A stretch of DNA of 64,000 bases, taken from NCBI GenBank assembly GCA_031549905.1, contig JAVBPC010000027.1, positions 1 to 64,000 of the forward strand, read 5' to 3'. The position numbers were made by a program, and so were the translations under genes. Position 1 is the stretch's first letter. The number at the start of each line of letters is the position of its first letter. Shown here in pieces: positions 24,659-33,775 of the stretch. Under the pieces are notes generated by a model that was not told the DNA's origin, made no database searches, and saw only the letters and a list, made by a program, of their open reading frames with translations. Source of the stretch: Avichristensenella sp031549905. Its GTDB lineage: Bacteria > Bacillota > Clostridia > Christensenellales > Aristaeellaceae.

Positions 24659-26535
24659 TGCGGATGTCTCTTGCCGAACACCGGGAAGCGTTTGAAGCAC
24701 AGATGGAAAACTACAAAGCCCGCGTAATGATTTGCGCCGGCACCGGTTGCATGGCCAACGGCTCTATGGATGTGTTCCATCGCTTTGAAGAGGTTGTGCG
24801 CCAGCGGGGGCTTTCTATCTCCGTGCAGCTGGATCACCGCCCCACCGATTATGTTCTTTCCCGCAGCGGCTGCCAGGGCTTTTGCCAGATGGGCCCGCTG
24901 GTTACGATATACCCGGAAGGCATCTTCTATACGAAAGTCAAAGCGGCTGACGTGGAAGAAATCGTGGATACCACGCTCATCGGCGGCAAGCTGGTGGAGC
25001 GCCTCGCATACGCAGACGCAGAAACGCGGGCGCACGTCGCGCTGGTGCACGATGTGCCCTTTTACAAGCGCCAGCAGCGCCTGGTGCTCAAGAATTGCGG
25101 CCACATCGACGCGCTGGATATTGATGAATACATAGCCAATGGCGGGTACGAAATGGCTGAAAAAGCCGCGTGCGAGATGACCGACGCAGAAGTCTGCCAG
25201 TCCATGCTGAAAACCGGCCTGCGCGGGCGCGGCGGCGGCGGTTTCCCCACCGGCCGCAAGTGGGAACTGACCCGCGTGCAGCCCGGCCCCAAGAAGTATG
25301 TGATCTGCAACGGCGACGAGGGTGACCCCGGCGCGTTCATGGACCGCAGCGTCATGGAGGGCAACCCGCACAGCGTGCTGGAGGGCATGATCATCGCGGC
25401 AATGGCGATCGGCGCGGATGAAGGCTATGTTTATGTCCGTACGGAATACCCCTTGGCCGTGGAACGCGTGCGCGCCGCGATTGAGGACGCGCGCAAAAAC
25501 GGCATTCTGGGCAAAGATATATTCGGCTCCGGCAAGGATTTTGACATTCATGTGATGGAGGGCGCGGGCGCGTTCGTTTGCGGCGAAGAAACGGCGCTGA
25601 TGGCATCCATCGAAGGCCGCCGCGGCATGCCCAGCCCCAAGCCCCCGTTCCCTGCGCAAAGCGGCCTGTGGGGCAAGCCCACCTGCATCAACAACGTGGA
25701 AACGCTATCCTCCGTGCCGGTGGCGCTGCGCATGGGCGACGCGTACTCCGCGCTGGGCACCGAAACATCCAAGGGCACCAAGACCTTCGCGCTGACGGGC
25801 CATGTGGTCAACACGGGCCTGATCGAAGTGCCGTTCGGCGCGACGCTACGGCAAATCGTGGACGACATCGGCGGCGGCGTTACCGACGACGACGGCGCCG
25901 TGAAGAAATCAAACTTCAAGGCTGTGCAGATCGGCGGCCCCTCCGGCGGGTGCCTTACGCAGGAACACCTGGATATGCCGCTTGATTATGAAAACCTGCA
26001 AAAGGCGGGCGCGATGGTCGGCTCCGGCGGGCTGGTCGTGATGAACGGTCAGACCTGCATGGTCAAAATCGCGAAATTCTTCATGCAGTTCACGCAGAAT
26101 GAATCGTGCGGCAAGTGCGTGGTTTGCCGCGAAGGCACCAAGCAGATGCTGGCGCTGCTGGATGACATCATCGAGGGGCGCGCGGATGAAACCACCATCC
26201 CGCTGCTGGAGGAACTGGCCGGGGCGATTCGGGTCGGCTCGCTGTGCGGGCTTGGCAAAACCGCGCCAAACCCCGTGCTCTCCACGCTGAAGCATTTCCG
26301 GGCCGAGTACGAAGCCCATGTGTTCGACAAGCGCTGCCCCACCGGCGAGTGCGAGGCGCTTGCCTGCTACAGCATCGACCCCGCGAAGTGCAAGAAGTGC
26401 TCGCTGTGCATGAAAAAGTGCCCGGTAGAGGCCATCAGCGGCGACCGGGAACACGGCTACGCCATCGACCCGGATAAGTGCATCAAGTGCGGCGCGTGCC
26501 AGGCGGCGTGCAAGTTCAACGCCATATATAAGTAA
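24658..26535 (+). CDS. NuoF/HydB-like NADH-binding flavoprotein subunit
   Basis: A 625-aa subunit with five parts: an N-terminal [2Fe-2S] thioredoxin-like domain (CAGTGC near 24, CQGFC near 75); an FMN/NADH domain with GRGGGGFPTGRKWEL near 186; an SLBB domain; a [4Fe-4S] site with SCGKCVVCREG near 483; and a C-terminal 2x[4Fe-4S] ferredoxin (CKKCSLCMKKC, CIKCGACQAAC). This is the architecture of HydB of trimeric bifurcating hydrogenases, where FMN splits electrons between NAD+ and ferredoxin. GAGGAGGG precedes ATG 24658. Confidence 0.95.
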   Translation: MRMSLAEHREAFEAQMENYKARVMICAGTGCMANGSMDVFHRFEEVVRQRGLSISVQLDHRPTDYVLSRSGCQGFCQMGPLVTIYPEGIFYTKVKAADVEEIVDTTLIGGKLVERLAYADAETRAHVALVHDVPFYKRQQRLVLKNCGHIDALDIDEYIANGGYEMAEKAACEMTDAEVCQSMLKTGLRGRGGGGFPTGRKWELTRVQPGPKKYVICNGDEGDPGAFMDRSVMEGNPHSVLEGMIIAAMAIGADEGYVYVRTEYPLAVERVRAAIEDARKNGILGKDIFGSGKDFDIHVMEGAGAFVCGEETALMASIEGRRGMPSPKPPFPAQSGLWGKPTCINNVETLSSVPVALRMGDAYSALGTETSKGTKTFALTGHVVNTGLIEVPFGATLRQIVDDIGGGVTDDDGAVKKSNFKAVQIGGPSGGCLTQEHLDMPLDYENLQKAGAMVGSGGLVVMNGQTCMVKIAKFFMQFTQNESCGKCVVCREGTKQMLALLDDIIEGRADETTIPLLEELAGAIRVGSLCGLGKTAPNPVLSTLKHFRAEYEAHVFDKRCPTGECEALACYSIDPAKCKKCSLCMKKCPVEAISGDREHGYAIDPDKCIKCGACQAACKFNAIYK

Positions 26536-26633
26536 GGATTTCTTACGAAATCCTTTCATGGCGCGATATCTTCGAATTCGCGCCGCATAGCGAAGTAAAG
26601 CCATGCGTTCTATTGTGAAGTGAGGGAATAGCG
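26536..26633 (+). other. Two hairpins between the HydB-like and HydA genes
   Basis: AAGGATTTC/GAAATCCTT (about 26535-26557) and GGCGCGA/TCGCGCC (about 26560-26585) form two stems without a T run. They are more likely mRNA-processing or stability structures than terminators. The hydA ribosome site follows. Confidence 0.5.
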
Positions 26634-28625
26634 ATGAAAACGAACCCCATCGTTCGGATTGATAATATCCCCGTGCAGGTCGCCGGGGAGCGGAACCTGC
26701 TGGAGGTCATCCGCAAGGCGCACATCGACCTGCCGACCTTCTGCTACCACTCCGAGATCAGCGTATACGGCGCGTGCCGCATGTGCATGGTCGAAGTTGA
26801 GGGGCGCGGCCTGGTGCCCGCCTGCTCCACCCCGCCGGAGGACGGCATGGTCGTGCGCACCTCGACCAAGCCCATCCGCGATCTGCGCAAGGTCATTGTG
26901 GAATTGATGCTGGCCAACCACGACAACAACTGCACCACCTGCCCCCGCTCCGGCGATTGCAAGCTGCAGCGCATCGCGTCGCAGCTGGGCGTTAGGCGCG
27001 TTCGCTTCAAGCACACATCGAAGGAAATGCCGCCGGACCTGTCCAGCCCTGCCATCCAGCGCGACCCGAACAAATGCGTGCTGTGCGGCGACTGCGTGCG
27101 CGTGTGCAGCGAAATCCAGTCCGTCGGTGCGCTTGATTTTGCGTTCCGCGGCGCGGACGCCCGCGTGCTGCCGTGCTTCAACAAGGGCCTGGGCGAGGTC
27201 GAGTGCGTCAACTGCGGCCAGTGCGTGAAGGTGTGCCCCGTGGGCGCGCTGACGCCGCGCTCCGAAATCGAAAGCGTGTGGCAGGCGCTGCACAACCAGC
27301 AGAAGACCGTCATCGTTTCCATTGCACCGGCGGTGCGCGTGGCGGTTGGCGAGGCGTTCGGGTTCAAGCCGGGCGAAACGACCTCCGGCCAGATCGTGGC
27401 GTCGCTGCGCCTGATGGGCTTTGACAAGGTGTTCGATACGTCGTTTGCGGCGGACATGACCGTCATCGAGGAAGCGAATGAGTTCCTGGAGCGGTATGAG
27501 CACCAGCAGAGCCTGCCGCAGTTCACCTCCTGCTGCCCGGCGTGGGTCAAGTTTGCCGAGCAGTACTATCCGGAAATGCTGACCAACCTTTCCACCTGCA
27601 AATCGCCGCAACAGATGTTCGGCGCGGCGTGCAAAGAGGTGCTTTCCAAGGAAATGAGCAAATCCCGCGAGGATATCGTGGTCGTATCCATCATGCCCTG
27701 CACCGCCAAAAAGTTGGAGGCCAAGCGCCCCGAAATGGCGATTGACGGCAACCCGGATGTGGATCATGTGATCACCACGCAGGAATTCATCCAGATGATC
27801 AAAGAAAGCGGCATAGCGTTTGAGCAGCTTGATCCCGAATCCTTCGATATGCCGTTCGGGTTCACGACCGGCGCGGGCGTCATCTTTGGCGCATCCGGCG
27901 GCGTGAGCGAGGCCGTGTTGCGCTACGCGGCGGGCAAGCTGGGCGCGCCAAGCGGCGAATTCCGCCAGCTGCGCGGCGAGGACGGCGTGCGCACCACGGA
28001 AGTTACCGTGGGCGATGTGACGCTGAAGCTGGCGGTTGTCAGCGGGCTTTCCAACGCGCGTCAGCTGATGGACCGCATCAGAAACGGCGAAGTCAGCTAC
28101 GACCTGATCGAGGTCATGGCCTGCTGCGGCGGGTGCGTCAACGGCGGCGGCCAGCCCGTGCATGAGCACGGAGACACCGTACAGAAGCGCGCCAAGGGCC
28201 TTTTCAACAACGACAAGATGCTGCCGTTCCACCGTTCGCAGGATAACCCGCACCTGCGCCGCATGTACGACGAGCACCTCACCGGCCACCGCGCACATGA
28301 GCTGCTGCACACCAGGTACGCAAACCGCAAGCGCATTGAGAATGAAGACGCGCTGCTGTCTGACGCGAGCGATGAAAACGCCGTCACCGTCACCGTGTGC
28401 TTTGGCACCAGCTGCTTCCTGCGCGGCGCACAGAAGCTGTACACGCAGCTGACGGAACATGTGGCGCAGCACAACCTGAACGCAAAGGTCGCGTTCAAGG
28501 CCACATTCTGCCAGGAACAGTGCCAGAAGGGCCCGGTTGTGGTTGTGGGCGACGAAAGGCTGACCCACTGCACGCTGGCCCGCGCTGTGGATGCCATCGA
28601 GCGGCATCTGTCCATCGTAAAGTAA
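26634..28625 (+). CDS. hydA: [FeFe] hydrogenase catalytic subunit (HydA of trimeric type)
   Basis: A 663-aa protein. In order: [2Fe-2S] ferredoxin domain (CYHSEISVYGACRMC), His-Cys [4Fe-4S] motif (HDNNCTTCPRSGDC), two [4Fe-4S] clusters (CVLCGDCVRVC, CVNCGQCVKVC), then the H-cluster domain. H-cluster motifs are TSCCPAWVK near 298 (with the proton-relay Cys), MPCTAKK near 353 and MACCGGCVNGGGQP near 493. A C-terminal thioredoxin-like [2Fe-2S] domain (CFGTSC, CQEQC) closes it. All ligands are present, so it should make or consume H2 in the cytoplasm with NADH and ferredoxin. Confidence 0.96.
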   Translation: MKTNPIVRIDNIPVQVAGERNLLEVIRKAHIDLPTFCYHSEISVYGACRMCMVEVEGRGLVPACSTPPEDGMVVRTSTKPIRDLRKVIVELMLANHDNNCTTCPRSGDCKLQRIASQLGVRRVRFKHTSKEMPPDLSSPAIQRDPNKCVLCGDCVRVCSEIQSVGALDFAFRGADARVLPCFNKGLGEVECVNCGQCVKVCPVGALTPRSEIESVWQALHNQQKTVIVSIAPAVRVAVGEAFGFKPGETTSGQIVASLRLMGFDKVFDTSFAADMTVIEEANEFLERYEHQQSLPQFTSCCPAWVKFAEQYYPEMLTNLSTCKSPQQMFGAACKEVLSKEMSKSREDIVVVSIMPCTAKKLEAKRPEMAIDGNPDVDHVITTQEFIQMIKESGIAFEQLDPESFDMPFGFTTGAGVIFGASGGVSEAVLRYAAGKLGAPSGEFRQLRGEDGVRTTEVTVGDVTLKLAVVSGLSNARQLMDRIRNGEVSYDLIEVMACCGGCVNGGGQPVHEHGDTVQKRAKGLFNNDKMLPFHRSQDNPHLRRMYDEHLTGHRAHELLHTRYANRKRIENEDALLSDASDENAVTVTVCFGTSCFLRGAQKLYTQLTEHVAQHNLNAKVAFKATFCQEQCQKGPVVVVGDERLTHCTLARAVDAIERHLSIVK

Positions 28626-28635
28626 CAAACCGACG

Positions 28636-28667
28636 CGGGTTGCTAAACAGTTTTAGCAACCCGTTTT
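28636..28667 (+). terminator. Perfect hairpin between hydA and the sensory hydrogenase gene
   Basis: CGGGTTGCTAAA pairs exactly with TTTAGCAACCCG around CAGT, followed by TTTTC. The T run is short, so read-through is likely. It probably lowers expression of the two downstream genes. Confidence 0.75.
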
Positions 28668-28697
28668 CGCAAACTGGCTTTCACATTTGAAAGGAGC

Positions 28698-30398
28698 ATG
28701 CCTATGCCCGGCATCATCCAAACCGTTTCCGCAAACTGCCAGGACTGTTACCGCTGCGTGCGGGTGTGCCCTGTGGGCGCCATCCGCGTGGAGGGCAAGC
28801 AGGCGCGTGTGGACAGCCGCCTGTGCGTCGCCTGCGGCACCTGCGTGCGTGAATGCCCGCAGCACGCGAAGGTCATCCAGGACAGCCTGGATACCGTCAA
28901 GGCGATGATCGCGGATGGATACAGCGTCGCCGCCAGCGTTGCGCCGTCGTTTGCCGCGGTGTTTAACGGCTGGCGCGCCACGCGGCTGCCCGCGGCGCTT
29001 CGGCTGCTGGGGTTTTCCTCCGTATCCGAAACGGCGGAGGGTGCCAAGGCCGTCGCCGACGCATCCAGGGCGCACCGGGACGGAGCGGGCATCACTACCT
29101 GCTGCCCGGCGGTCGTTTCCTATATTGAAAAATACAGGCCGGAGCTGACAGCGCTGCTGACGCCTGTCGTCTCCCCCATGGTGGCGCACGGGCGGATGCT
29201 TAAGGATCGCCTGGGCGCGCACACGCGCGTGGTGTTCATCGGGCCGTGCGCTGCCAAGAAGGATGAGGCGCTCTCCCCCGCGTTCAAGGATGCGATTGAT
29301 GCGGTGCTGACGTTTGACGAACTCAAAGCCTGGATGGAAGAGGAAGAAGTTTCCCTTTCCACCTGCCCCGAATCGCCTTTCGAAACATTCGGCGATGTAT
29401 CCGCGGCGCGCCTGTTCGCGCTGGAGGGCGGGCTGCTCAAGACGGCGGGCCTGACGGTCGAAGTCGGCGATACGGGCGTGCTGCGCGTAAGCGGCGCGGA
29501 TGATGTACTTCGCCTGCTGGATACGCCGGTGGAAGCGTGGCCCTACGGGCTTGTGGAGCCGATGTTCTGCCGGGGCGGCTGCATTTCAGGCCCTTGCATG
29601 CCGCACGATGGCGATGTGTTTAGCGCCGCGCGCGATATCGCCGCGTATGCGGCCTCGGCCGCTTCCATGCCCGGGGATTCCCCCACGGTGCCGCTTGCCG
29701 CCACACGTACCGCCGCGCCGGTTTCCGCACTGCTGCCGGCCGTCAGCGAATCCCGCATCCACGAGATCCTTGAATCCACCGGCAAGGGCGATCAGCAATC
29801 CCAGCTGGATTGCGGCGCCTGCGGGTACGGCTCCTGCCGGGAAAATGCGATTGCCGTCGCGCGCGGTCTGGCCGAGCCCGGCATGTGCGTATCCTATGTG
29901 CGCATGAAGGCCGAGCAGCGCGCCAACCACATCATCGACCACAGCCCCAACGGCATTGTCGTGGCCGATGTGAACCTGAACATTTTGCAGATGAACGCAA
30001 GGTTTCAGCAGATGTTTGATGTGCAGGGCGGCATGGTGGGCCAGCCGCTTTCCACCGTTGTTGACCCTGACGGCTTTGAAAAGCTGCTGGCGGGTGCGGA
30101 AGGCACCCAGGAAGCCATTCACATACACGGCGGAACGAAAAAGTACCAGGAGCTGGTGTTCCGGCTGCCCGGCGACCGCGAGCTGACCGGCATCTATGTG
30201 GATGTTTCCGGCTCAACATTCGATCAGAAGCAAGTGGATTTGATCAAAGATCAGTCGCTGCGCCACGCGCGCGATCTGCTGGCGCATCAAATTCGCTTTT
30301 CACAGGAAATGGCGCACTATCTGGGCAAAAGCACCGCGCAAACGGAAGAGCTGGTGCGGCGGCTGATGGATATGTACATGGAGGGCGAAGCGCCATGA
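28698..30398 (+). CDS. PAS-domain sensory [FeFe] hydrogenase (HydS-like, group C)
   Basis: A 566-aa protein. Two [4Fe-4S] clusters (CQDCYRCVRVC, CVACGTCVREC) lead into an H-cluster domain with divergent motifs: TTCCPAVV near 133, IGPCAAKKDE near 181 and MFCRGGCISGPC near 289. A four-Cys [4Fe-4S] domain (CGACGYGSC near 372) and a PAS domain (about 400-510) follow. This layout is that of sensory, group C [FeFe] hydrogenases, proposed to detect H2 and signal to a partner. The start of the phosphatase gene overlaps its stop by 4 bp, making that protein the likely partner. Confidence 0.9.
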   Translation: MPMPGIIQTVSANCQDCYRCVRVCPVGAIRVEGKQARVDSRLCVACGTCVRECPQHAKVIQDSLDTVKAMIADGYSVAASVAPSFAAVFNGWRATRLPAALRLLGFSSVSETAEGAKAVADASRAHRDGAGITTCCPAVVSYIEKYRPELTALLTPVVSPMVAHGRMLKDRLGAHTRVVFIGPCAAKKDEALSPAFKDAIDAVLTFDELKAWMEEEEVSLSTCPESPFETFGDVSAARLFALEGGLLKTAGLTVEVGDTGVLRVSGADDVLRLLDTPVEAWPYGLVEPMFCRGGCISGPCMPHDGDVFSAARDIAAYAASAASMPGDSPTVPLAATRTAAPVSALLPAVSESRIHEILESTGKGDQQSQLDCGACGYGSCRENAIAVARGLAEPGMCVSYVRMKAEQRANHIIDHSPNGIVVADVNLNILQMNARFQQMFDVQGGMVGQPLSTVVDPDGFEKLLAGAEGTQEAIHIHGGTKKYQELVFRLPGDRELTGIYVDVSGSTFDQKQVDLIKDQSLRHARDLLAHQIRFSQEMAHYLGKSTAQTEELVRRLMDMYMEGEAP

Positions 30399-31540
30399 AG
30401 TTCTTCGAGGACACCGTGCTGCAAGCCAGAAAGCGACGGCATTTGGTGTGCGGCGATTTCTACTTATGCAGCAGATCCCCCTCCGGCACGGTCGCGATCC
30501 TGTGCGACGGCGTGGGCTCTGGCGTGTATGCCAATGTCGCCGCCATCACCTGCGGAAACCGCCTGATGGAGATGGTCAGGGGCGGGCGCTCGCTGCGTTC
30601 CGCGTGCGGGCAGGTCGCGGAATCCATGAACCGCGCCCGCACCGAGGATTCCCCGTTCGCCGCGTTTGTGGCGATGCGCATCCTGCCGGGCGGGCAGTTT
30701 ACCTGCTACGCGTATGAAAACCCGGGGCCGATCTTTATCAGGGGCGACAGCGCCACCGCGATCAAGCAGCAGATGATCGCACTGAAATACGAGATGATCG
30801 CCGAATCCACCGGTATGCTGGAGGATGGAGACTCGGTGCTGCTATGTTCCGACGGCATAACCCACGCAGGGCTTGGCGGCGGCTTTGCCACAGGTTGGGG
30901 CACGGAGGGCGTTGTCGGCGAGATCAACGCGTACCTGCGCCGCGATGGGCTGAGACAAAAGCTTCTGACCCGCGTGCTGCATACCGCGTTCATGATCTCG
31001 GGCAAGGCGTACTGGGATGATACATCGCTGGCCATGATCACCTGCCGCCCCGCGCAGGAGCTGTGCCTTTTGACCGGCCCGCCGTCAAGCCGCCAGGATG
31101 ACAAGCGTATTCTTTCGATGTTTGACCAGATGCCGGGCAAAAAGGTCATCTGCGGATCAACCACAACGGACATTGCCGCGCGCATGCTGGGCCGACCGGC
31201 GAAGATGGTGACCAAGGATGTTTCGCTTGACAGCCCCCCGGAATACCAGATGCAGGGCATTGACCTGGTGACGGAAGGGGCGGTCACGCTGAACCAAGCG
31301 ATGAACCTGCTGGAAGCGGATGTGGACCTGACCGTGGGCGACTCGCCTGTGTTCAGGCTCTGCCGGATGCTGGTGGCGGCGGATGCCATCACGCTGATCG
31401 TGGGCGGCGGGTACAACAAGGAGCAGAGCGAGGATAGCCTGCTTCGCCAGCTTGGCGTCAAGCCGCGCCAGCGCATCGTGGAACGCCTTGCGGAACACTT
31501 GAACGAGCGCGGGAAGCTGGTATCGGTGCGGAAGGTGTAA
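30395..31540 (+). CDS. SpoIIE-type PP2C phosphatase with extra C-terminal domain
   Basis: A 381-aa protein. Residues 1-215 are a PP2C/SpoIIE domain with metal-binding motifs VAILCDGVGSG (Asp near 38), LLCSDGITHAG near 149 and WDDTSLAMI near 208. Residues ~225-381 (from GPPSSRQDDKRIL to the end) do not match a domain I recognise; they hold ICGSTTTDIAARMLGR and LTVGDSPVFRLCRMLVAAD. ATGA overlap with the sensory hydrogenase gene implies a joint role, probably dephosphorylating a STAS-type protein in response to H2 or redox state. The target is not encoded nearby. Confidence 0.88.
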   Translation: MKFFEDTVLQARKRRHLVCGDFYLCSRSPSGTVAILCDGVGSGVYANVAAITCGNRLMEMVRGGRSLRSACGQVAESMNRARTEDSPFAAFVAMRILPGGQFTCYAYENPGPIFIRGDSATAIKQQMIALKYEMIAESTGMLEDGDSVLLCSDGITHAGLGGGFATGWGTEGVVGEINAYLRRDGLRQKLLTRVLHTAFMISGKAYWDDTSLAMITCRPAQELCLLTGPPSSRQDDKRILSMFDQMPGKKVICGSTTTDIAARMLGRPAKMVTKDVSLDSPPEYQMQGIDLVTEGAVTLNQAMNLLEADVDLTVGDSPVFRLCRMLVAADAITLIVGGGYNKEQSEDSLLRQLGVKPRQRIVERLAEHLNERGKLVSVRKV

Positions 31541-31572
31541 GAATCTGCATTCCTGTATTCACATATTCCAAC

Positions 31573-31612
31573 AAAAAGGGGTGCGCGTCTAGCGCACCCA
31601 AACCTTTTTTCC
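31573..31612. terminator. Bidirectional intrinsic terminator
   Basis: GGGTGCGC (31579-31586) pairs with GCGCACCC (31592-31599). A T run follows on both strands (CCTTTTTT on plus; CTTTTTG on minus). It ends the hydrogenase operon and, with the GH65 stop codon in its loop, the minus-strand sugar operon. Confidence 0.85.
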
Positions 31613-33754
31613 AGCAAGGTCAATCTGGCACGGCGGCCCTGAAACCAGCGTCAGCGCCGTCCCCGCGTGCGTCATTTCCACGCGGATACGGCTGCCGCAC
31701 GCCAGCAGCGTGAAGCGCAAATCCGTCCATTCCTTTGGCAGCGCCGGCGCAAGGGAGATCGCGCCCCCATCCGTTTTCAGCCCGGCAAACCCATAGATCA
31801 GCGTAATCCACGCGGCGGCAAGGCTGGTGGTGTGCAGGCCCTCCCCGGTGTTGTTGTTGTAGTTATCCAGATCCAGCCGGGTGGCGAACCCGAAGAAGCG
31901 GTACGCCTCCTCCGGCCTCGACAGCCAAGACGCGATGACCGAATGAATCGACGGCGACAGTGAGCTTTCGTGGATGCAGCGCGGCTCGTAAAAGTCATAG
32001 TTGGCGGCAATTTCTTCTATGTTGAAGTCGCCGGGGTGCAGGAATATCGCCATCAGCACATCCGGCTGCTTGATCATATCGGTGCGGTAGATGCGGTCAT
32101 AGCTCCAGTGATGATACAGTGGGAATTCGCTTTGCGGGATGCTGTGAATATCCAGATGCGGCAATTCGCAGTATCCTTCATGCTGCGGGTACACCCCATC
32201 CGGCCTTTTCGTCAGAATCATGCCATCCGCCATGGCGCGCCAATTTGCCCTCTCCGCGTCGGTCACGCCAAGTCTTACCACATCCGCCTGCGGCAGCGCC
32301 TCAAGCATTTTCAACGCGAACAGCAACGCCTTCCTGCCCATAAAGTTCGTGTAGAAGTTGTTGTTCACCATCAGGTGGAACTCATCCGGCCCCATCACGC
32401 CGTAGTAACCGTAGCCGGTATGATCCTGATTCCACGCCCCGCGCGATGCGCAGTAGCGGGCAATCTCCACCAGCATTTCCGCGCCCTCGCGGTACAGGAA
32501 ATCCATATCGCCCGTAACCTGCGCGTAGTATTCGATGGCATACGCCACCGCCGTGGACGGTTGCATTTGCAGGCTTGCGTGCTGCCACAGCGCGCAGGCC
32601 TCTTTGCCGTTCAGCGTGGCGATGGGATAACACGCGCCCTGCAAGTCCAGCTGCCGCGCGCGCTCCTTCGCCTGCGGCAGCGTGTGATAGCGGTACAGCA
32701 GCAGGTTCTTGGCGGCCTTTGGGTCGGCAAACAGATACTGCGCCAAGCAGTACGTTTCCGTATCCCAGAACGCGTGGCCGTTGTACGCCTCGCCGGTGAG
32801 GCCCTTCGCACCGATGTTGCTGCCGGGAGCCAAGCCGCGGTATGTCTGATGCAGCTGAAACAAACAGAAGCGAATGCCCTGCTGGTTGAATGCGTCGCCG
32901 CCGATTTCAACATCGCTGATGTGCCAGAAGGCATCATAATGCGCGCGGTTTTCCGCAAGCAGCGTGTCAAAAGAAGGGGCGTTTTCAACAAGCGCTTGCG
33001 CCCGCGCCATATCCGCATCGCGCAGCACCGCATTTGCTTTTTCGATGATGACCGGTGTGCCGGGCATTAGCGTCACCGCGATTTCGCCCAGTGCCTGCTT
33101 GTCTTCGCAGGGCAGAGGCTTCCCTTCCGGAACTGTGCGGTACGCATAGCTTAGCCGCTGCCCGGTGGTTTCCGTTTGCAGCGAAAAAGCCCGCTCGCTC
33201 TTTTCAATCGGCTGCCAGCGGTTTCGGTTGCCGCCCTGGTGCTTTACCGTGCCATCGATGCCCAGCGTCAAAGCAAGCCGCATCGGCGCATCGCTTTCCA
33301 GCGTGATACGCTGCGCGGCAATCTCCTTGCGCTGCATCGAAAGCAGGCGTTCTACCTTTACACGCAGCGTGCCCACCCCCGTGCGGTATTCGACAGCACG
33401 CGTCAACAACCCGGTGCGCATATCCAGCATGCGGGAAAAGGAAATGCACTCCATGTCCGGCAGCGAAAACTTCAGGTAGAACATGTCGGCGCAGGTCACC
33501 ATGTAATGCGTCTGCTTGATGATGCCCTTGTACCCGCCGGGCCCTTCCTCCCCATCCAGCTCATACACGCCGTTCAGGTAGGTCCCGCGCAGGCTCTTCT
33601 CCCCCATGCCTTCATCGATGTACCCGCGCACGCCCATGTACTCGTTGGCCAGCGCGAACACGCTCTCCGCCACCAGGCTGTGCCCGGGGTCGAACCCCTC
33701 TTCCACAATGGTGAAATCCGCGCCCCCAAAGTACACATCGGCCTTTTTCGCCAT
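31589..33754 (-). CDS. GH65 family glycoside phosphorylase
   Basis: A 721-aa inverting disaccharide phosphorylase. GHAFWDTETYCLAQY near 325-339 is the family substrate/phosphate region, and YGVMGPDEFH near 450-459 carries the general-acid Glu. GH65 members split maltose, trehalose, kojibiose or nigerose with phosphate, yielding beta-glucose 1-phosphate; specificity cannot be read here. No signal peptide, so cytoplasmic. ATG 33754 is chosen over an in-frame GTG three codons upstream. It is the last gene of the lacI-glucanase-phosphorylase operon, 21 bp after the secreted enzyme gene. Confidence 0.92.
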   Translation of the reverse strand: MAKKADVYFGGADFTIVEEGFDPGHSLVAESVFALANEYMGVRGYIDEGMGEKSLRGTYLNGVYELDGEEGPGGYKGIIKQTHYMVTCADMFYLKFSLPDMECISFSRMLDMRTGLLTRAVEYRTGVGTLRVKVERLLSMQRKEIAAQRITLESDAPMRLALTLGIDGTVKHQGGNRNRWQPIEKSERAFSLQTETTGQRLSYAYRTVPEGKPLPCEDKQALGEIAVTLMPGTPVIIEKANAVLRDADMARAQALVENAPSFDTLLAENRAHYDAFWHISDVEIGGDAFNQQGIRFCLFQLHQTYRGLAPGSNIGAKGLTGEAYNGHAFWDTETYCLAQYLFADPKAAKNLLLYRYHTLPQAKERARQLDLQGACYPIATLNGKEACALWQHASLQMQPSTAVAYAIEYYAQVTGDMDFLYREGAEMLVEIARYCASRGAWNQDHTGYGYYGVMGPDEFHLMVNNNFYTNFMGRKALLFALKMLEALPQADVVRLGVTDAERANWRAMADGMILTKRPDGVYPQHEGYCELPHLDIHSIPQSEFPLYHHWSYDRIYRTDMIKQPDVLMAIFLHPGDFNIEEIAANYDFYEPRCIHESSLSPSIHSVIASWLSRPEEAYRFFGFATRLDLDNYNNNTGEGLHTTSLAAAWITLIYGFAGLKTDGGAISLAPALPKEWTDLRFTLLACGSRIRVEMTHAGTALTLVSGPPCQIDLAGKKVWVR

Positions 33755-33775
33755 GCAAGACACTTCCCTGTTCTT

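Noticed and set aside
26610..28628. 672-codon minus-strand frame opposite hydA
   Set aside because: It is an antisense shadow of a gene with complete hydrogenase motifs.
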